From Siniperca chuatsi (lineage: Eukaryota; Chordata; Actinopteri; Centrarchiformes; Sinipercidae), in NCBI RefSeq assembly GCF_020085105.1, contig NC_058058.1, forward strand, positions 7,299,175-7,363,174: 64,000 nucleotides of DNA. The letters are read 5' to 3'. The translations under genes and the position numbers were made by a program. Shown here one piece after another: positions 1 through 11,745 of this stretch. The notes beneath the pieces were generated by a model that saw only the letters and a list, made by a program, of their open reading frames with translations, searched no databases and was not told where the DNA came from. Position 1 is the first letter of the stretch. Every line of letters starts with the position of its first letter.

Positions 1-540
1 AGGGGAAGGACCAGGAGGGTGAGGTGGGGCGATGCAAACAGTAAAAAGTCCAATCTGCTTTACAACAGTTTTACAGCACATCCTGGGCCGAGCCTCACTG
101 GCTGCCTGCAGACAAACCCTCTCTCATATCCGGCCTGCTTGCTGCACCCTCTCCAGCTCTCTGCCATCCTCGCTGGCTGCTGCACTTTTAAACCACCACC
201 CGCTTTGAGCTACGTGTGGCTGTAAACAAATGCAATTTTGTATTTCCTGTAGTCTAGACACAACTGAGGCAGAGTTGCAGCAGTGCTCACTCATCGTCTG
301 TGGAGAAACAGAAATGTTTTACCACTGTTAAACAACTGGAATGATAAAGATTTTGTCAAAATGCTAACAAGCGTTGACTACCGAATATCTGGGATATCTC
401 ACTCTTTTCTTGAAGTACACTAATGAGAAAAATATTGTTAAAAAGCATTAAACTGTACTCAGTTCCATTATTAAACTTATATCAGTCACAAAGGAAGAGA
501 TGTAGATAAAAGAAATAGACAAGTTGGAGAAGAAAATTCA
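1..540. other. Intergenic sequence, no gene seen
   Basis: Non-coding, AT-rich sequence. Only short open frames without splice signals or recognisable protein content occur. I see no feature I can name. Confidence 0.5.
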
Positions 541-850
541 CGTTGAATCTTTAAAATTCCCCCCAAAAAACAAAAAATCCTGAACATTCTAAAATACCCC
601 CAAAAAACTTAAACAAAAAAGAAAAAAATCCAAAATAAAAACCTCAAATCTCAAACAATAAACTAAAAATGGAAATGAAAATCTTAAAATGCAAAAAAAA
701 CTTAAAACCCTAAACAAAAGAAAAAATCTAAACAAAAAGCTAAAAATCCAAAAAAAATACCACCAGAACATACAAATCTTTTTTAAAAAAACTTAAAACA
801 TACTAAATCTCCTTAAAAAATCTAGAGATTCTGAAAATCCCTTAAAAATC
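541..850. repeat. A-rich degenerate simple repeat
   Basis: About 300 bases built from variants of short A-rich words such as AAAAATCC, CTTAAAA and CTAAACAAAA. G is very scarce on the plus strand. No exact period is visible. It looks like a decayed short tandem array or low-complexity tract. The minus-strand open frame across it is only runs of F, L and S. Confidence 0.6.
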
Positions 851-1751
851 CATTCACTGATGAAGACCATGAAATGTGGTTAAAAGCCCTGAAAAAGCAA
901 GCAAGTGGACCTTGGGTTTAAATTTTTCATTGACACACATTCACAAGTCTGTTCACAAAGTCAAGAATGAACTGCCAAGATCCCTCAAAATCCCTGATGT
1001 TTTACACATTACGGATTGTGCTTTTACACTACTCTGACTTTATATAATAAACTGTATAATTCATTTTTCCTGCCTTTCTTCAAATATTTAGACAGTGAAC
1101 GCGTCATGCCCTTGAAGTGCAGCCTATGTAATTTGTCCCACTACTGCTGAGACTGTCGGGTCTGTTCTGCTGCGCAGCCTAACGAGAACGAATCAAAGAG
1201 CCTTCGGAGAGATGATCATTGATTTAATCACATCATCAACTGCAGCCTCTTCAGGGCCAAAGTAGCTAATCCATAACCATCCAAACAGAATCACGCCAAC
1301 GCCTGCAATCATAGCTAAACAGGGATCAGGAGGTGTCGCGCAGGATATCAGCTTCTATCACACTCAGATACTGAAGTGTTTCAGTATCGATCAGGGATAA
1401 CAACTACATGTCCATCGACCACATAACACATAACTGTATCGACAAGAGAATTAGAGGAATAATTGTTTCTCTGTCATCTAACTCTAATGTGACTGTCCTC
1501 TCTCTCTCTGTGCTTGATTGTGTTTTCCCTGTGCTGTAGTTGTCTACACAAAGAATGACATTAGGACTCTCTTGAGGTTAATGTGTCATCTGTTGTCAGA
1601 AAGCGTAGTACTTGCACTTAAACTGAACAAAAATAGTCTTTATATCAATATATGTCAGACAAGCAAATTGTTTTTAGTTTATTTGTGTGAAAATTGTGTG
1701 CATAACTGAAAATTATGTGCAAATTTGATATTACTTTTAGAGTTAAATGTT
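851..1751. other. Intergenic sequence with a unique island at about 1075-1420
   Basis: No gene seen. About 1075-1420 is of higher complexity and balanced composition, without repeat character, and could be conserved non-coding sequence. Around 866-900 there is a GATGAAGACC motif of the kind found in the tails of fish interspersed repeats; similar motifs lie near 7580, 35060 and 39090. Confidence 0.3.
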
Positions 1752-2539
1752 CAGTGGTAGAAGAAGAGTAAAAATATGCCATTTCAAGTCAAAGTCCTTC
1801 ATTCAAAATCCTACTTAAGTAAAAGCACAGAAGTATTATAAGTAAAATCTATCAAAAGTAAAAGTACTTGTTGGCACCTGTGACTGATATCATATATGAC
1901 ATTATCATGCATTTTACTGTTGTAGCTTGTCGAAGTGGAGCTAATTTTAACTAATATATATACAGTTGGGTATTTTAGTCCAGTGTTTCCCAACCTATGT
2001 GTCAGGCCCCTCTAAAGGGTCACAAGATACATTTGGAGGGGGTCATGAGATGATAATTGGAGCACAAAACAAGAAAAAAACAAAGTTCTGCAACACAAAC
2101 ACACATTAATTTTTTTCGCTAATCCTTGCTTTTCTTGTGATGTATTGGATAATTGTAAACAGTCATTGAATGAAAACATCTGAGAAGATTAGAGGTGAAA
2201 TGTCTCTTTCAGTTGTCTAACAACTCAGACATCTGAAATATGGCAAGGGGCCTCAACTAGACACTGTTTTTGTAAGGGGTCACAAGCCAAAAGGGTTGGA
2301 AACTGCTGGTTCAATCTTTAACAATGTGTTGTATAAGATTATCATATGATTTTCATGTAAAATCTTTATCTCAAAAGTAACTTGTAATTACAGCTGTCAG
2401 ATAAATGTTGTGGAGTGAAAGGTACAAATATTTGCCTCTGAAATGTAGATGAGTAGAAGCATAAATAAAATGGAAATACTCGAGTAAAGTAGCTCAGAAT
2501 TGTACTTGAGTAAATGTACTCAGTTACTTTCCACCACTG
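1752..2539. mobile_element. Non-autonomous TIR element (MITE-like), interrupted
   Basis: The left end begins CAGTGGTAGAAGAAGAGTA and the right end finishes AGTTACTTTCCACCACTG, which are imperfect inverted complements. The flanks are full of ACTTAAGTA- and GAGTAAA-type words typical of a very common teleost short element. No transposase is encoded. The centre (1980-2309) is occupied by a second element, so this copy is older than that insertion. A related copy lies at about 18,615-19,863. I did not find a clear target-site duplication. Confidence 0.65.
1980..2309. mobile_element. Second short TIR element nested in the first
   Basis: It starts CAGTGTTTCCCAACC and ends GGTTGGAAACTGCTGG; the ends are near-perfect inverted complements. 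The interior has paired GGGTCACAAG motifs. A partial second copy lies at about 52,476-52,702 inside an mbp intron. It is non-coding and non-autonomous. Confidence 0.65.
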
Positions 2540-3843
2540 TAGATGGCAAATATTGCGCCAGTGTCTTAGGAAATAATCTTATCTTGTATTGCCTCCCAGA
2601 ATCTCATTCAAAGTTTAGAGTGGCAAATATTATTGCTGTCATTCAATTACAGAGCTCAAAGTCTCATTAGTTTCTCAGGACATTTTACAAAGTGAAATCG
2701 TGAGGAAAGATTGAAAAGAAGGACATTTAAAAAAAAGGCTACTTCCTTTTTATCTGATATCAGGGCAGAAAAGACTTCTTTCGTTTCTCCTCTTGGGTGA
2801 AAAATACAGCCCTGGGAAAGCTTTGGGTTATTATTAGACGTCCACTCTAAAAGTATTTCCAAACAATCCAATGTTGTGCTCTTATAGAAATCTATGAATG
2901 CTTCTCAGGAGCACAGGACAAAGCTACGGCAGGGCTGTACATCTGTGAGTTTAGAAACAAAGCTTTGTTTGTGAGCCTCAATCACTTGTGCTCATGAAAG
3001 CAGACACTTACTTGAAAAACTTTCTTTTTCTTTCGGGGGGGGGGGAGAGAACACTCTAAACCTACATCCTGGTATAAATTTGCAAAACGCAATACAGGCC
3101 TGATTGTGTGTGGAGTAGACGCAGGATGCATACAAATAGAATCCCTTCTGAAACGTCCCCTTCCTTGCATGGCTCAGTGGCTAATGTACAATAAATCAAC
3201 AAAAGGGGGCTTTAATACCAGCAACGGGCAGGTCCAGGGTACTGTTATTTTATCTTTTTACAGTATTTAATTGGAAGTTTTCCCTGAAACATTACACCGC
3301 ACTTTCAAATGACTTTGCCCAAATCTAAGAGGAGATTGATAAGAATTTCTCTCCCTCCCTCCCCCTCTATCCCTCTTCTCTTAAAGTTTTTTTTTCCACC
3401 CCTTTTGCCTTTCAGGAGAGAGCAAGTTTTTGCCGAAGGGAGACTAAAGTTACAAGTGTGTGGCATTTTGTGGAGGGAGAATGAAATTGGAGGCTTGGAG
3501 GGACGGATAAGGACAGGCTGGGAAAAAGGGAAGTTGGCAGTGGTAGCGGGTCAACAGCGCGCCTCAGAGCCTTACCCACTGCACCAGGTGTCCACTTAAT
3601 TCAAATGATACTATTATTCATAGACAGAGGAAGAGTATTGAAACGCCACCCTCCCCCCCTTCAAATCATTTGCAACTGAATACAGATATAATCCTGGAAA
3701 TATAAGTCTCCATTAAGGCTATCCCATTTAGCAAACAAGGCTCCCATTGTGCAACATGTTGTGTGTATAAATCACAGTCTGAGAGAGAGAGAAAAAAAGA
3801 CGAGGGAGAAAGTAAAACATTCAGTCAAAGACGAGATTTGAGA
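2540..3843. other. Intergenic sequence, no gene seen
   Basis: Unique AT-rich sequence with homopolymer runs (poly-G near 3036, T-rich near 3390). No coding signal. Confidence 0.45.
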
Positions 3844-3880
3844 ATGTCATTCAGTCACACAATGTGTGACTGAATGACAT
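3844..3880. repeat. Perfect 18-bp-arm palindrome
   Basis: The left arm (3844-3861) ATGTCATTCAGTCACACA is exactly complementary to the right arm (3863-3880) around a single central base. It is followed by a further TCAGTCAGACAGAC stretch, so it probably arose by inverted copying of a TCAGTCA-rich segment. It could form a cruciform. Confidence 0.85.
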
Positions 3881-5984
3881 TCAGTCAGACAGACTGTGTT
3901 TAACTTTCTGATTTTATGGTGGCATTTGTCCTCTTGTCAAGCTTGATTTTATTCATTATTTTATTCTTTTTTCAGAAAAAGGAAAGAACAGGAAATAAAC
4001 AGAAGAAGAAAAAGAACAATTTCACATCTGGGCATCTTTTGTAAAAAACAAAACAAAACACTGCTATTGTTCATTATATGTATTAATATCATATGTGTTA
4101 AAACATGTGAAAATATAAATTAGATATCTGTTCTTCATTGTCTTGGCTGTGATGTTTCTGCCAGTAAGTACGATCATCTTCCTCTGGCATGAACACAATG
4201 CACTGCAAAATTGTCCATATGCTTGCACTATATTGTGACATTCATGTATGTTACTGTTTCAGGATGAAAACCTTGCACCCCCAAAATATCAACGCTCAGG
4301 AGTCGAGAAAAACGAAAACATAAAATGTGCTTTAAAGAGGCCCAGCAGGCCAAAAAGCCACAACACTCCATCAGATCAAAAAAGACAATGATGAGACCTT
4401 ATTTTAAATCTGAACAAATTATTTCAATTATTATTGAGACATTTTTTAATGCAATCAGTGTGAAAAACACACATACATCCTGTTGTCCAGGTAACTGTAA
4501 TCTCTGACTCGTAACACTGTTGAATGCGGCCTTTAAAATTTTAATGTTGATTACATTAGAAAAAGTACAAAGTGTAATGCCCAAAATGTCTCTTTAAAAA
4601 TTTAATATTAAATATAATAGAAATAATTAAAAGGGAGCATTTTACAGTGTTGTGAGCATCTAATACTCCTGCGTCCTCTGGAAATTCATACTGTGTATTA
4701 CTGTAAATAATATTCTTTACATACTGTGTGTGTGGGTTTAATATCCACAAAAAAATCAAGCAGGCCTGTTATTATGTAAAACAAAGTGAAATCTTAACCT
4801 AAAAAAACATTAAGCCACGATCTAATCCAGAAGGTATAATGGCAATGTTGTGGTTATTTGATGAAAATACAATTTCATGGTAACGTTATGACAAATTGGT
4901 AGATCCATTTTCATACGATAGGATACAAACCACGGAAATACATCGTTTTAAACCTACTTTAATCTTTTCTGGCATATTTTATAGTAAAAAGTCTCTTTTT
5001 GTTCAGTATTTCATTTCATAATTTGTTTCTTAGGCTTTAACTTCTATGGATGTCTGATCACTTTATTCACCCTTGCACCTTCACTCCTGTACATGTTAAA
5101 GGATCAACTGTCAGGGTTACAGAGTCAACATATTTCATCTTACAGCTGCAGAGACCCACTTAACAACAATAAAAATACATCACCACACCCAGAACTGATT
5201 CCCAGGCGCCTTAAACTAGTAATTAATTTCAGTTCCCAGTAAAAGAAAAGAACAAAAAACAGCTTTGGGACCACAAACCCCTCCTGGTTCTTGTGCTGCT
5301 CTGTACAGTACAGACACCAGGAGTTCATCTTCAGTCAGTGGATCAATCTAATCCTTCAGAGAAACGTGTGATGGACCGGTGCAATCACGCCAAACAATGG
5401 CCACACAGAGGTCTATTCCCTTCACACAGGAACTCAAAGGTGAAAAGAGCAGCTGCTATAAAAGCAGACAATATCAAGCTCCTGATAACTTTTCTCTTCT
5501 GATTTCAGTGACCACAGAAGAAGAGTTTCACTAAGAGCCAATTACAGTTCAATCCCCAACTCGCTTGTCTAAATATCCAATGAACACAGCTTATTTTGAC
5601 AGACACCTCAAATAATCACATGCTGGAGGATGATCCTCCTTATACGACACAAAATACTTCATGAAGTGTTACTCAAACGCCACCTTTTTAAAACTTGATC
5701 TCTGCTATTAATGATGTGAACTGTAGCCTGAGTTAGTTGTGTTTTTAGCTGTGGACCTTTTAGCCACTGCAATCAGAGGGTTGACCTGAAAGTCTTTAAC
5801 AACCAGCTGATCATTTGGTTTTTACTATTGACTGTTTTTTAATAAAATCTGCTTTTGGTCACTTTATACCTTACAAAGAGTTGTCTGCTATAATTTAAGC
5901 AATATGACATCTAATCATTGTCTTTTCTGATTTGAAGGAGAGTGTAGCCAAGGTAAACAGTCCCATAACTGGACAAAAATTCCA
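3881..5984. other. Intergenic sequence, no gene seen
   Basis: AT-rich sequence without a recognisable gene, RNA or element end. Confidence 0.45.
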
Positions 5985-6170
5985 GTATGGTGGTTAAGTG
6001 ATTGTTTAAATAATTTATCAAGCAAATATGTCAAAAATGATCTTGTTCCAGCTTCTCATATGTGAGATTTTAGTTTTGAGTTTGATATCATTGTAAACTG
6101 AAGATCTTTGGGTTTTGGACTGTTTGTCGGACAAGCAATTTGAAGACATTATCTTAGCCTTTGGGAACAG
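5985..6170 (-). mobile_element. Fragment of a short interspersed TIR element
   Basis: It contains the words CCAGCTTCTCA, CTTTGGGTTTTGGACTGT and CAAGCAATTTGAAGAC. The same order of words occurs in copies at about 20,440-20,660, about 62,692-62,925 and, in the opposite orientation and more complete, in galr1 intron 2 at about 30,001-30,276. Non-coding. Confidence 0.55.
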
Positions 6171-7545
6171 GAAACTTTAATTTGTTCTCAGTGAGTTTGC
6201 TTTGCATAAATAAAGGTTTTAATCAGTCAATCACTTCAGCTCAGATACAGTGGTTTTCTCATATGGCGCTCACAAGGCAAAGTATTTTTGCACAGACATT
6301 TCGCAATTATGACTATTTCAAATTAACACAAAAATGCTTGTCGTATGTCTACAATATCTATAGCGTCGACATAAACCCTTGTAAAATCCTCATTCAGTTT
6401 GGTCTTTTCATTATCAGTTTTCTAGACCTCTCTATGTCTCTGTCTCCGTCTCTCTGTTTTTAAGCTGAAGTTCCCATGACCCGTCACAATACAGTGATGA
6501 TGTATTCAAGCAGTGATGTATGAAATTCGGGCAAATAAAAACCTTTGTCCTCCCACACTGGCTAATTATTTGACAGATTGGAGCCCTGTTGTGTGTGGAT
6601 ACTGTGAAGGAGCCCTCCGCCGCCCATCCCCCACCCAATAAAGAGGCCACTTGCAGAAAAAAATTCCTCTATAGCCACCCTTTTCTATTCTTTGTTAGAA
6701 GATTACATTTTTTCACCACATTTTGGAATGACAAAATGGGGGAGAACTGTGGGTTTTTTGGAGGGGGACCCTGTGTGCTCAGGCAGTGACAGAGGGGGCC
6801 AGGACAGCAGTCAGTGGCAGTTTAAAAAGATTTTCTCAAGCAGAAATATTTAATCTTCTCAGGGAAAATAAAGCAGAGAAAAAACAGAGGACAAAAAGAA
6901 GCTAATCATCCACAGGTCTCCCCTCTGTCTCCCCCACTCCCTTCCTCCCTCCCTCCCTCCCTCCCCATAGTTATCTGTAAAAAACAAAAAACAAGAGAGA
7001 AAAAGATTATGTAAGATTGATAGAATAAATCTGCATGTCTAACTATGAATTATACATGTTCCCACATTTGCGTGCTGTTTCTTCATTCGTGAGACAGCTT
7101 TTCTGATGACTGTTAATTCTTTTATGTCAGTTTAACACTGAGACAGATGCAGAGCTAAAGTGAACATCAGTTCGTATAAAATTGCCAAGAAAAGAAAAAA
7201 ATTCAGCCCAGCTAGGCTTTAGCAAAGGAAGATGGCATTTCAATTATAACACTTTCTCTATACTCAATATCCTGTATTTGGTGTTTTAATTTAACATTTT
7301 TTCTCTATTTCTCCATGTTCTCTCTCCAAACAGGACACAGCAACAACTGTCTGGGCAGACTTCTGTAAACGGCTAATTAGCAAAGCTGGAAGCTTCCAAT
7401 TACTCTCTTAACTGAGTTCTGTTTGTTGCATTTGTATGTGTAGAAGGAGCATAATTATATGCACATCACATGCAGGTGCAAAGCAGTTGGAAAACAGCAT
7501 TGATGAGAAGAGTAACACCTGCAGTCTGACTCCAAACCACAGATT
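6171..7545. other. Intergenic sequence with a CCCT tract
   Basis: No gene seen. A (CCCT)n-like pyrimidine tract lies at about 6938-6964. The stretch at about 6440-6840 is of moderate complexity and might be regulatory, but nothing specific can be shown. Confidence 0.35.
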
Positions 7546-8440
7546 TATTTAAATAGACATTTCGATCCAACACCGATCTTCGTCAGGTCAAAATGTTTAT
7601 TAATGGTCACAACAGCCTTAAACTGTAGTTGTCTGACTACACATTTTGAGACACATTCTTTCTTTAGCCTTTTTATTTTTTTCATAGGTTCCTTGTAAAC
7701 CTTGTAGGCTATCCAAAATCTCCATAAACTCAACTGCGTTAATAACCATGCTAGCTACATTAGCTTAACAAACATGCTAACATTAGCCTTACATTTATCT
7801 AACATTTGGTGGATTTAGCTACAATACTAGCTTTGCAAATATTCATTCAGCAACAGTATTGTTAGTGGTTTGCGGTTTTTAATAGGTTTTGGATGTTGCT
7901 CACTTGTTGGCTAGCAAATGATAAAGCAAAAAACTACTTAGCATAACACTCAAAAGTAACATCACTGAATGTTTGGAATGTGTAGATCAAGTAACAATAT
8001 TATTACATTAAGAAACTTAGCAAATTTTCATATCAATTTATTGATTGATTTAATTATTGCATCCAAAATCCCTTCAAACTGCAACTTCATATGCTAACCA
8101 CATTAGCCAAACCAACAGTCAAACATTTGATTCAGTTAGTTATAATAACAGTTTCTCAAATGTACATTCAGTGTCAGGATTGTAGGCTATGTTGTTTTTG
8201 GTTTTTGATTGGTTGGTTCTAGATGTTGCTGGCTAGCTAATGGCAAAGCAAAAATTGTAGTGTAACATTAATGGAAGGGGACCCACTCCCTCTGTAGATA
8301 AAAATGGCTTATTCTAAAGTAATGAAAACACAATTCTTATTTTCAGGTGATTATATATTAATGAAAACATACTTATAAACATGATATTACATTTCTGCCA
8401 ATAGCTCCTCCTAAATGTTACACGCTGGACCTTTAAGTAA
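7546..8440. repeat. Diverged tandem duplication, period about 350 bp
   Basis: About 7716-7955 and about 8066-8275 run in parallel: AAAATC..CAAACTCAACTGC-like starts, CTAACCACATTAGC-like words, a TTCATTCAG/CATTCAGTG word, then TTTTTAATAGGTTTTGGATGTTGCT against TTTTTGATTGGTTGGTTCTAGATGTTGCT, and GGCTAGC..AATG..AAAGCAAAAA. The right flank (about 8275-8440) ends in words typical of fish repeats (GCTCCTCCTAAATGTTACACGCTGGACC). The left edge has a TCGATCCAACACCGATCTTCGTCAG tail motif. Confidence 0.5.
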
Positions 8441-9600
8441 ACGTTTAGTCAGACATTTTGGCGCTCTCTCCATCTTGGTTAATTACCTCATATTATATTA
8501 TTATTCTGTTCTTTTGTTTTGTGTTTTATTGTCTTGTGATTTCAGATGTTGCTGAGCCAGAACACAAACTGGCATCATACATCACACCCTGTGACTAATA
8601 TCGCAGGCTCCAGTTTTGGACACAACCTTGATGTTGTGGTCCTGAAGCTACCAGAGTTTATCCTCTTGGCATCTGGCTGCGAGGTAGAGGGAACTGAGAG
8701 AAAGCATCTGTTGGGTCTCGTCCTCCCCCCACGTGGAGCTGAGGCTGGAGGAACCCTTGGCACCGGCCCAGTGAAGAGGTGGCTGGAGTATTAACCGCAC
8801 AACTTCCCCCACGTAGAAGGTTAAACCCCTTTCACAGTTTCCTACCTCCCTCAGTAGCAGCAGCACTGAACATATGCTCTTTAAAAACATATGGTCAGCA
8901 ACAAAACTTCAACTCTTTAAACAATGAAAACACTGAAAATGCCCACTTTGAACCAATAGTGGTGAGTATAATGATTCTTTTTTTTTAACAAAATAAAAGC
9001 GATTAAAGGATCCGATGCCAGGCCGTGGTGATTTATCACGCACATATTGTCCCAATTAGCACGATTATGGCGATGGCACAGGCTGCTTGACCTTCTAGTA
9101 CCATCCTCATTTGTATCGTGTCAACAAAAAAAAACAGCTCCTAAATCCCTGCTCCTCACTCCCTGGTCAAATTACCGCACACTATTTAAATCTGTGATCC
9201 CAAAGACACAGAAAAGAGACACAGTTAAGAGTGAACTTTCCAAAATTTGGAAAGTTCACACTTAATAATTAAGAGAAAAAAGTAGCAATTACACATCTCA
9301 AAATACATCATATCAATTGTGGTTAAAACACTTCTAAAAGCCTAAATTACTTTTGACTTTATAACTTTTTAATTATGGTGGATATCTTATTTGAAAAACA
9401 ACTTATCATTTGGAGTAGTAAAACAAACAAAAAAAATCACATTAGATTGTCAATAATTATCTCACTTTTGTCCACATGAAAAATACAATTAATCAACTTC
9501 AATATTTACCAAACATGGATTTGGGTAAAGTGAGACATGTGGTGTTGCAACTAAATTTTAGTTCTTGGAAAAAATTTTCATCATAAAAGTCACAAGAATT
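8441..9600. other. Intergenic sequence with a candidate conserved element at about 9000-9110
   Basis: No gene seen. About 9000-9110 has balanced composition with CAATTAGCACGATTATGGCG-type homeodomain-like words, and resembles vertebrate conserved non-coding DNA. This is a judgement from texture only; no alignment was possible. Confidence 0.25.
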
Positions 9601-9905
9601 TTATATTAAAAAGAGATACAAAATAAACAAAGTAGAAACTAAGTTTAAAATAGATAAAAAGTGGAAAGTAAACACACAATTGATACAAAGTAGATACAAA
9701 GGAGGAAGTACATATAAAATAGGTACAAAATAGAAAATTGACACAAAATCAATACAAAGTAGAACGTAGATACAAAATACATACACACTGAATGTAAATA
9801 GAAAGTAGAAAGTATGTTCAAAATAGATATAAAATAGATACAAAGGAAGTAGATACTACATGTGGATACAAAAATTGCACAAAACAGATACAAAATAGAA
9901 AGAAG
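9601..9905. repeat. Degenerate minisatellite of GATACAAAATAGAAAGTA-like units
   Basis: About 300 bases are made almost wholly of the words GATACAAA, ATAGAAAGTA and GTAGATACAAA in varying order. The plus strand is strongly A-rich and T-poor. The long minus-strand open frames over it (F, Y, L, C and I runs) are by-products of the repeat. Confidence 0.75.
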
Positions 9906-10525
9906 TGAGTGAAGTGAAATGAGTAAAAGAAGATAATCTGTGGGAAAAGTGAAAGGGTGTACAGTTTGTGTCGCTCTGATGACTCTGTTGACTGCAGGAA
10001 CAGAAAAATCAGCAGGAACAATGACACTCCTCAGGCCCGCCCGTGTATTGAAATGAATCTCTGGATGTTTTGTTTTGGCTAATGGCTGATGTGTCAGCTC
10101 GTATGTCTGTGTCACACCACTGGCCAAGGCAGCCTCCCGACAGAGCTTTTTGGGTGTGAATGTGGTGGTAACAGTGAGTTTGGAGTCCGGCAGTTTTTTT
10201 TTGGGGGGGGGGGTCTGGCTTCTGAGGGAGCACATGGAAATGAGACCCATTCATCCCTCTACCCTAAACCCCCCCGATTGGCATATGGCATGGCATTGTC
10301 CTTGGCCGCTGAGCCAGAAGTGATGCAATTTGTTGGCATGTCCTGTCATTTCACAAACTACCCATCCCATTGAGGCCTCCAGAAAACAACAACAGAAGAC
10401 ATGGAAGGGCAGCCAACAGCTCAGCTTCTATGGATGCCCTGCCAAACTCAGTCAAGAGGGAAATGAGAAATAACTAAAACACTCAAACATTTACCAATAT
10501 TCATTAAGGTTTTTACCTTAGAATA
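9906..10525. other. Intergenic sequence, no gene seen
   Basis: Unique sequence with a T9-G10 run near 10,195-10,212. No coding signal survives inspection. Confidence 0.4.
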
Positions 10526-11745
10526 ATGAAATTAAAACATCTTTTTTTAAATTTTGCTGAAATTTTGCAGCTTGAATTAGTATTAATATTTGCTGAAATA
10601 CTGAAAGAGCTGAAGTTGTTGTTAAAGTTGCAGTTGAATTATATAGATAAAGAAGGGAAAGAAGATGAAATAGCTGTTAAAATGGAAGTGCTGAAAGAAG
10701 TTGAAGTTTCAGTTTAAGTGTAAGCACTGAATGAAATTTAAGGGTGTCAATTTAAGTGTATGCGTTGACTGAAGTTGAAGTATCAGTTGAAATGAAAGTG
10801 CAGAATGTGAAGATTCAGTTCAAGTTCAAGCACTGAAAGGAATTGAAATGTGAGACGAAATGTAGGTGATTAATTGAGCTTGAAGTGTCGGTTGGTGCGG
10901 AAGGCCTGAAAAAAGTGCCTGTTCAAGTGTATAAACTAAGGTGTCAGCTGAAGTGTAAGCACTGCAGTTGCTGTGTTGTGTATGAACAGTGGGAGTTGTG
11001 GGAGTTAGTAAAGCAGAAGTTTTTTGTTGTTGTTGCAGACCTGAGACCTGAAAGGGTTTGAAGTGTCAGTTGGAGTGTAAGAACTAAAATGAGCTGAAAT
11101 GTCACTTAAAGAGAAAGTGTTGAAAGCAGTTCAATTGTCAATTTTGCAGTTGAAATATTGGAAATAGTTGAAATATTGAAACAGTTGAAGTTGTGGTTAA
11201 AGTGGCAGTCAAAATACAAATACTGAAAGAAGTTGAAGTATCAGTTGAAATAAAAGTGCAGAAAGTAGTTAAAGACTTCAAAGAGTTGAAGTTCAAGCAC
11301 TGAAAGGAGTTGAAATGTTAGACGAAGTGTATGCGATAAATTTAGCTAAAAGGTTGAAGTGGAAGTGGAAGTCCTGAAAGAAAATAGTGCCAGTTCAAGG
11401 GTATAAACTGAAAGACAATGTTAATGTTAGTGTCAGGTCAAGTGTAAATACTGAAAGCAGTTGAAGTAAATTGTGTATGAACAGTGGAAGTTGTAGGAGT
11501 TAAATTAAGTTTGTTGTTGTTGTTTTTGTTCAAAGTTCAAGACCTGAGACCTGAAAGGGGCTGAACTGTCAGTTGAAGTGTAAGCATTGAAAGGAGTTGA
11601 AGTGTCAGTTGAAAAAAAGGATTAATACAGTCAAAATTACAGTTAATGAGAAAGTGGTGAAAGCAGCTGAAATGTCAGTTGACGTGTAAGTGGTCAAAGT
11701 AGTTGAACTTTCAGGGGGGGAAAACTTTGGTTCAAACACTGAAAC
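10526..11745. repeat. Degenerate GTTGAAGTGTCAGTTGAAGTG repeat with higher-order structure
   Basis: About 1.2 kb is filled with variants of CTGAAAGNAGTTGAAGTNTC and AGTTGAAGTGTAAGCACTGA. A longer order is superimposed. The block from about 10,778 to 11,058 (GAAGTATCAGTTGAAAT ... GTGTATGAACAGTGG ... GACCTGAGACCTGAAAGGG) recurs in the same order at about 11,236-11,560, with an offset near 460-500 bp. A TTGTTGTTGTT tract lies at the same place in both blocks. No transposon ends or protein were recognised. The plus-strand open frame at 10,526-10,717 is a by-product. Confidence 0.75.

Noticed and set aside
3844..3880. Possible microRNA hairpin
   Set aside because: Arms meet with a one-base loop and perfect pairing, unlike a microRNA precursor.
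8546..8794. 82-codon frame preceded by an acceptor-like TTTCAG
   Set aside because: No donor or partner exon could be found, and opposite-strand frames are equally open.
9645..10250. 201-codon open frame on the minus strand
   Set aside because: More than half is the translation of the A-rich minisatellite (F, Y, L and C runs).
10526..10717. 63-codon open frame rich in E, K, V and L
   Set aside because: Created by the GTTGAAGTG repeat units; not a gene.
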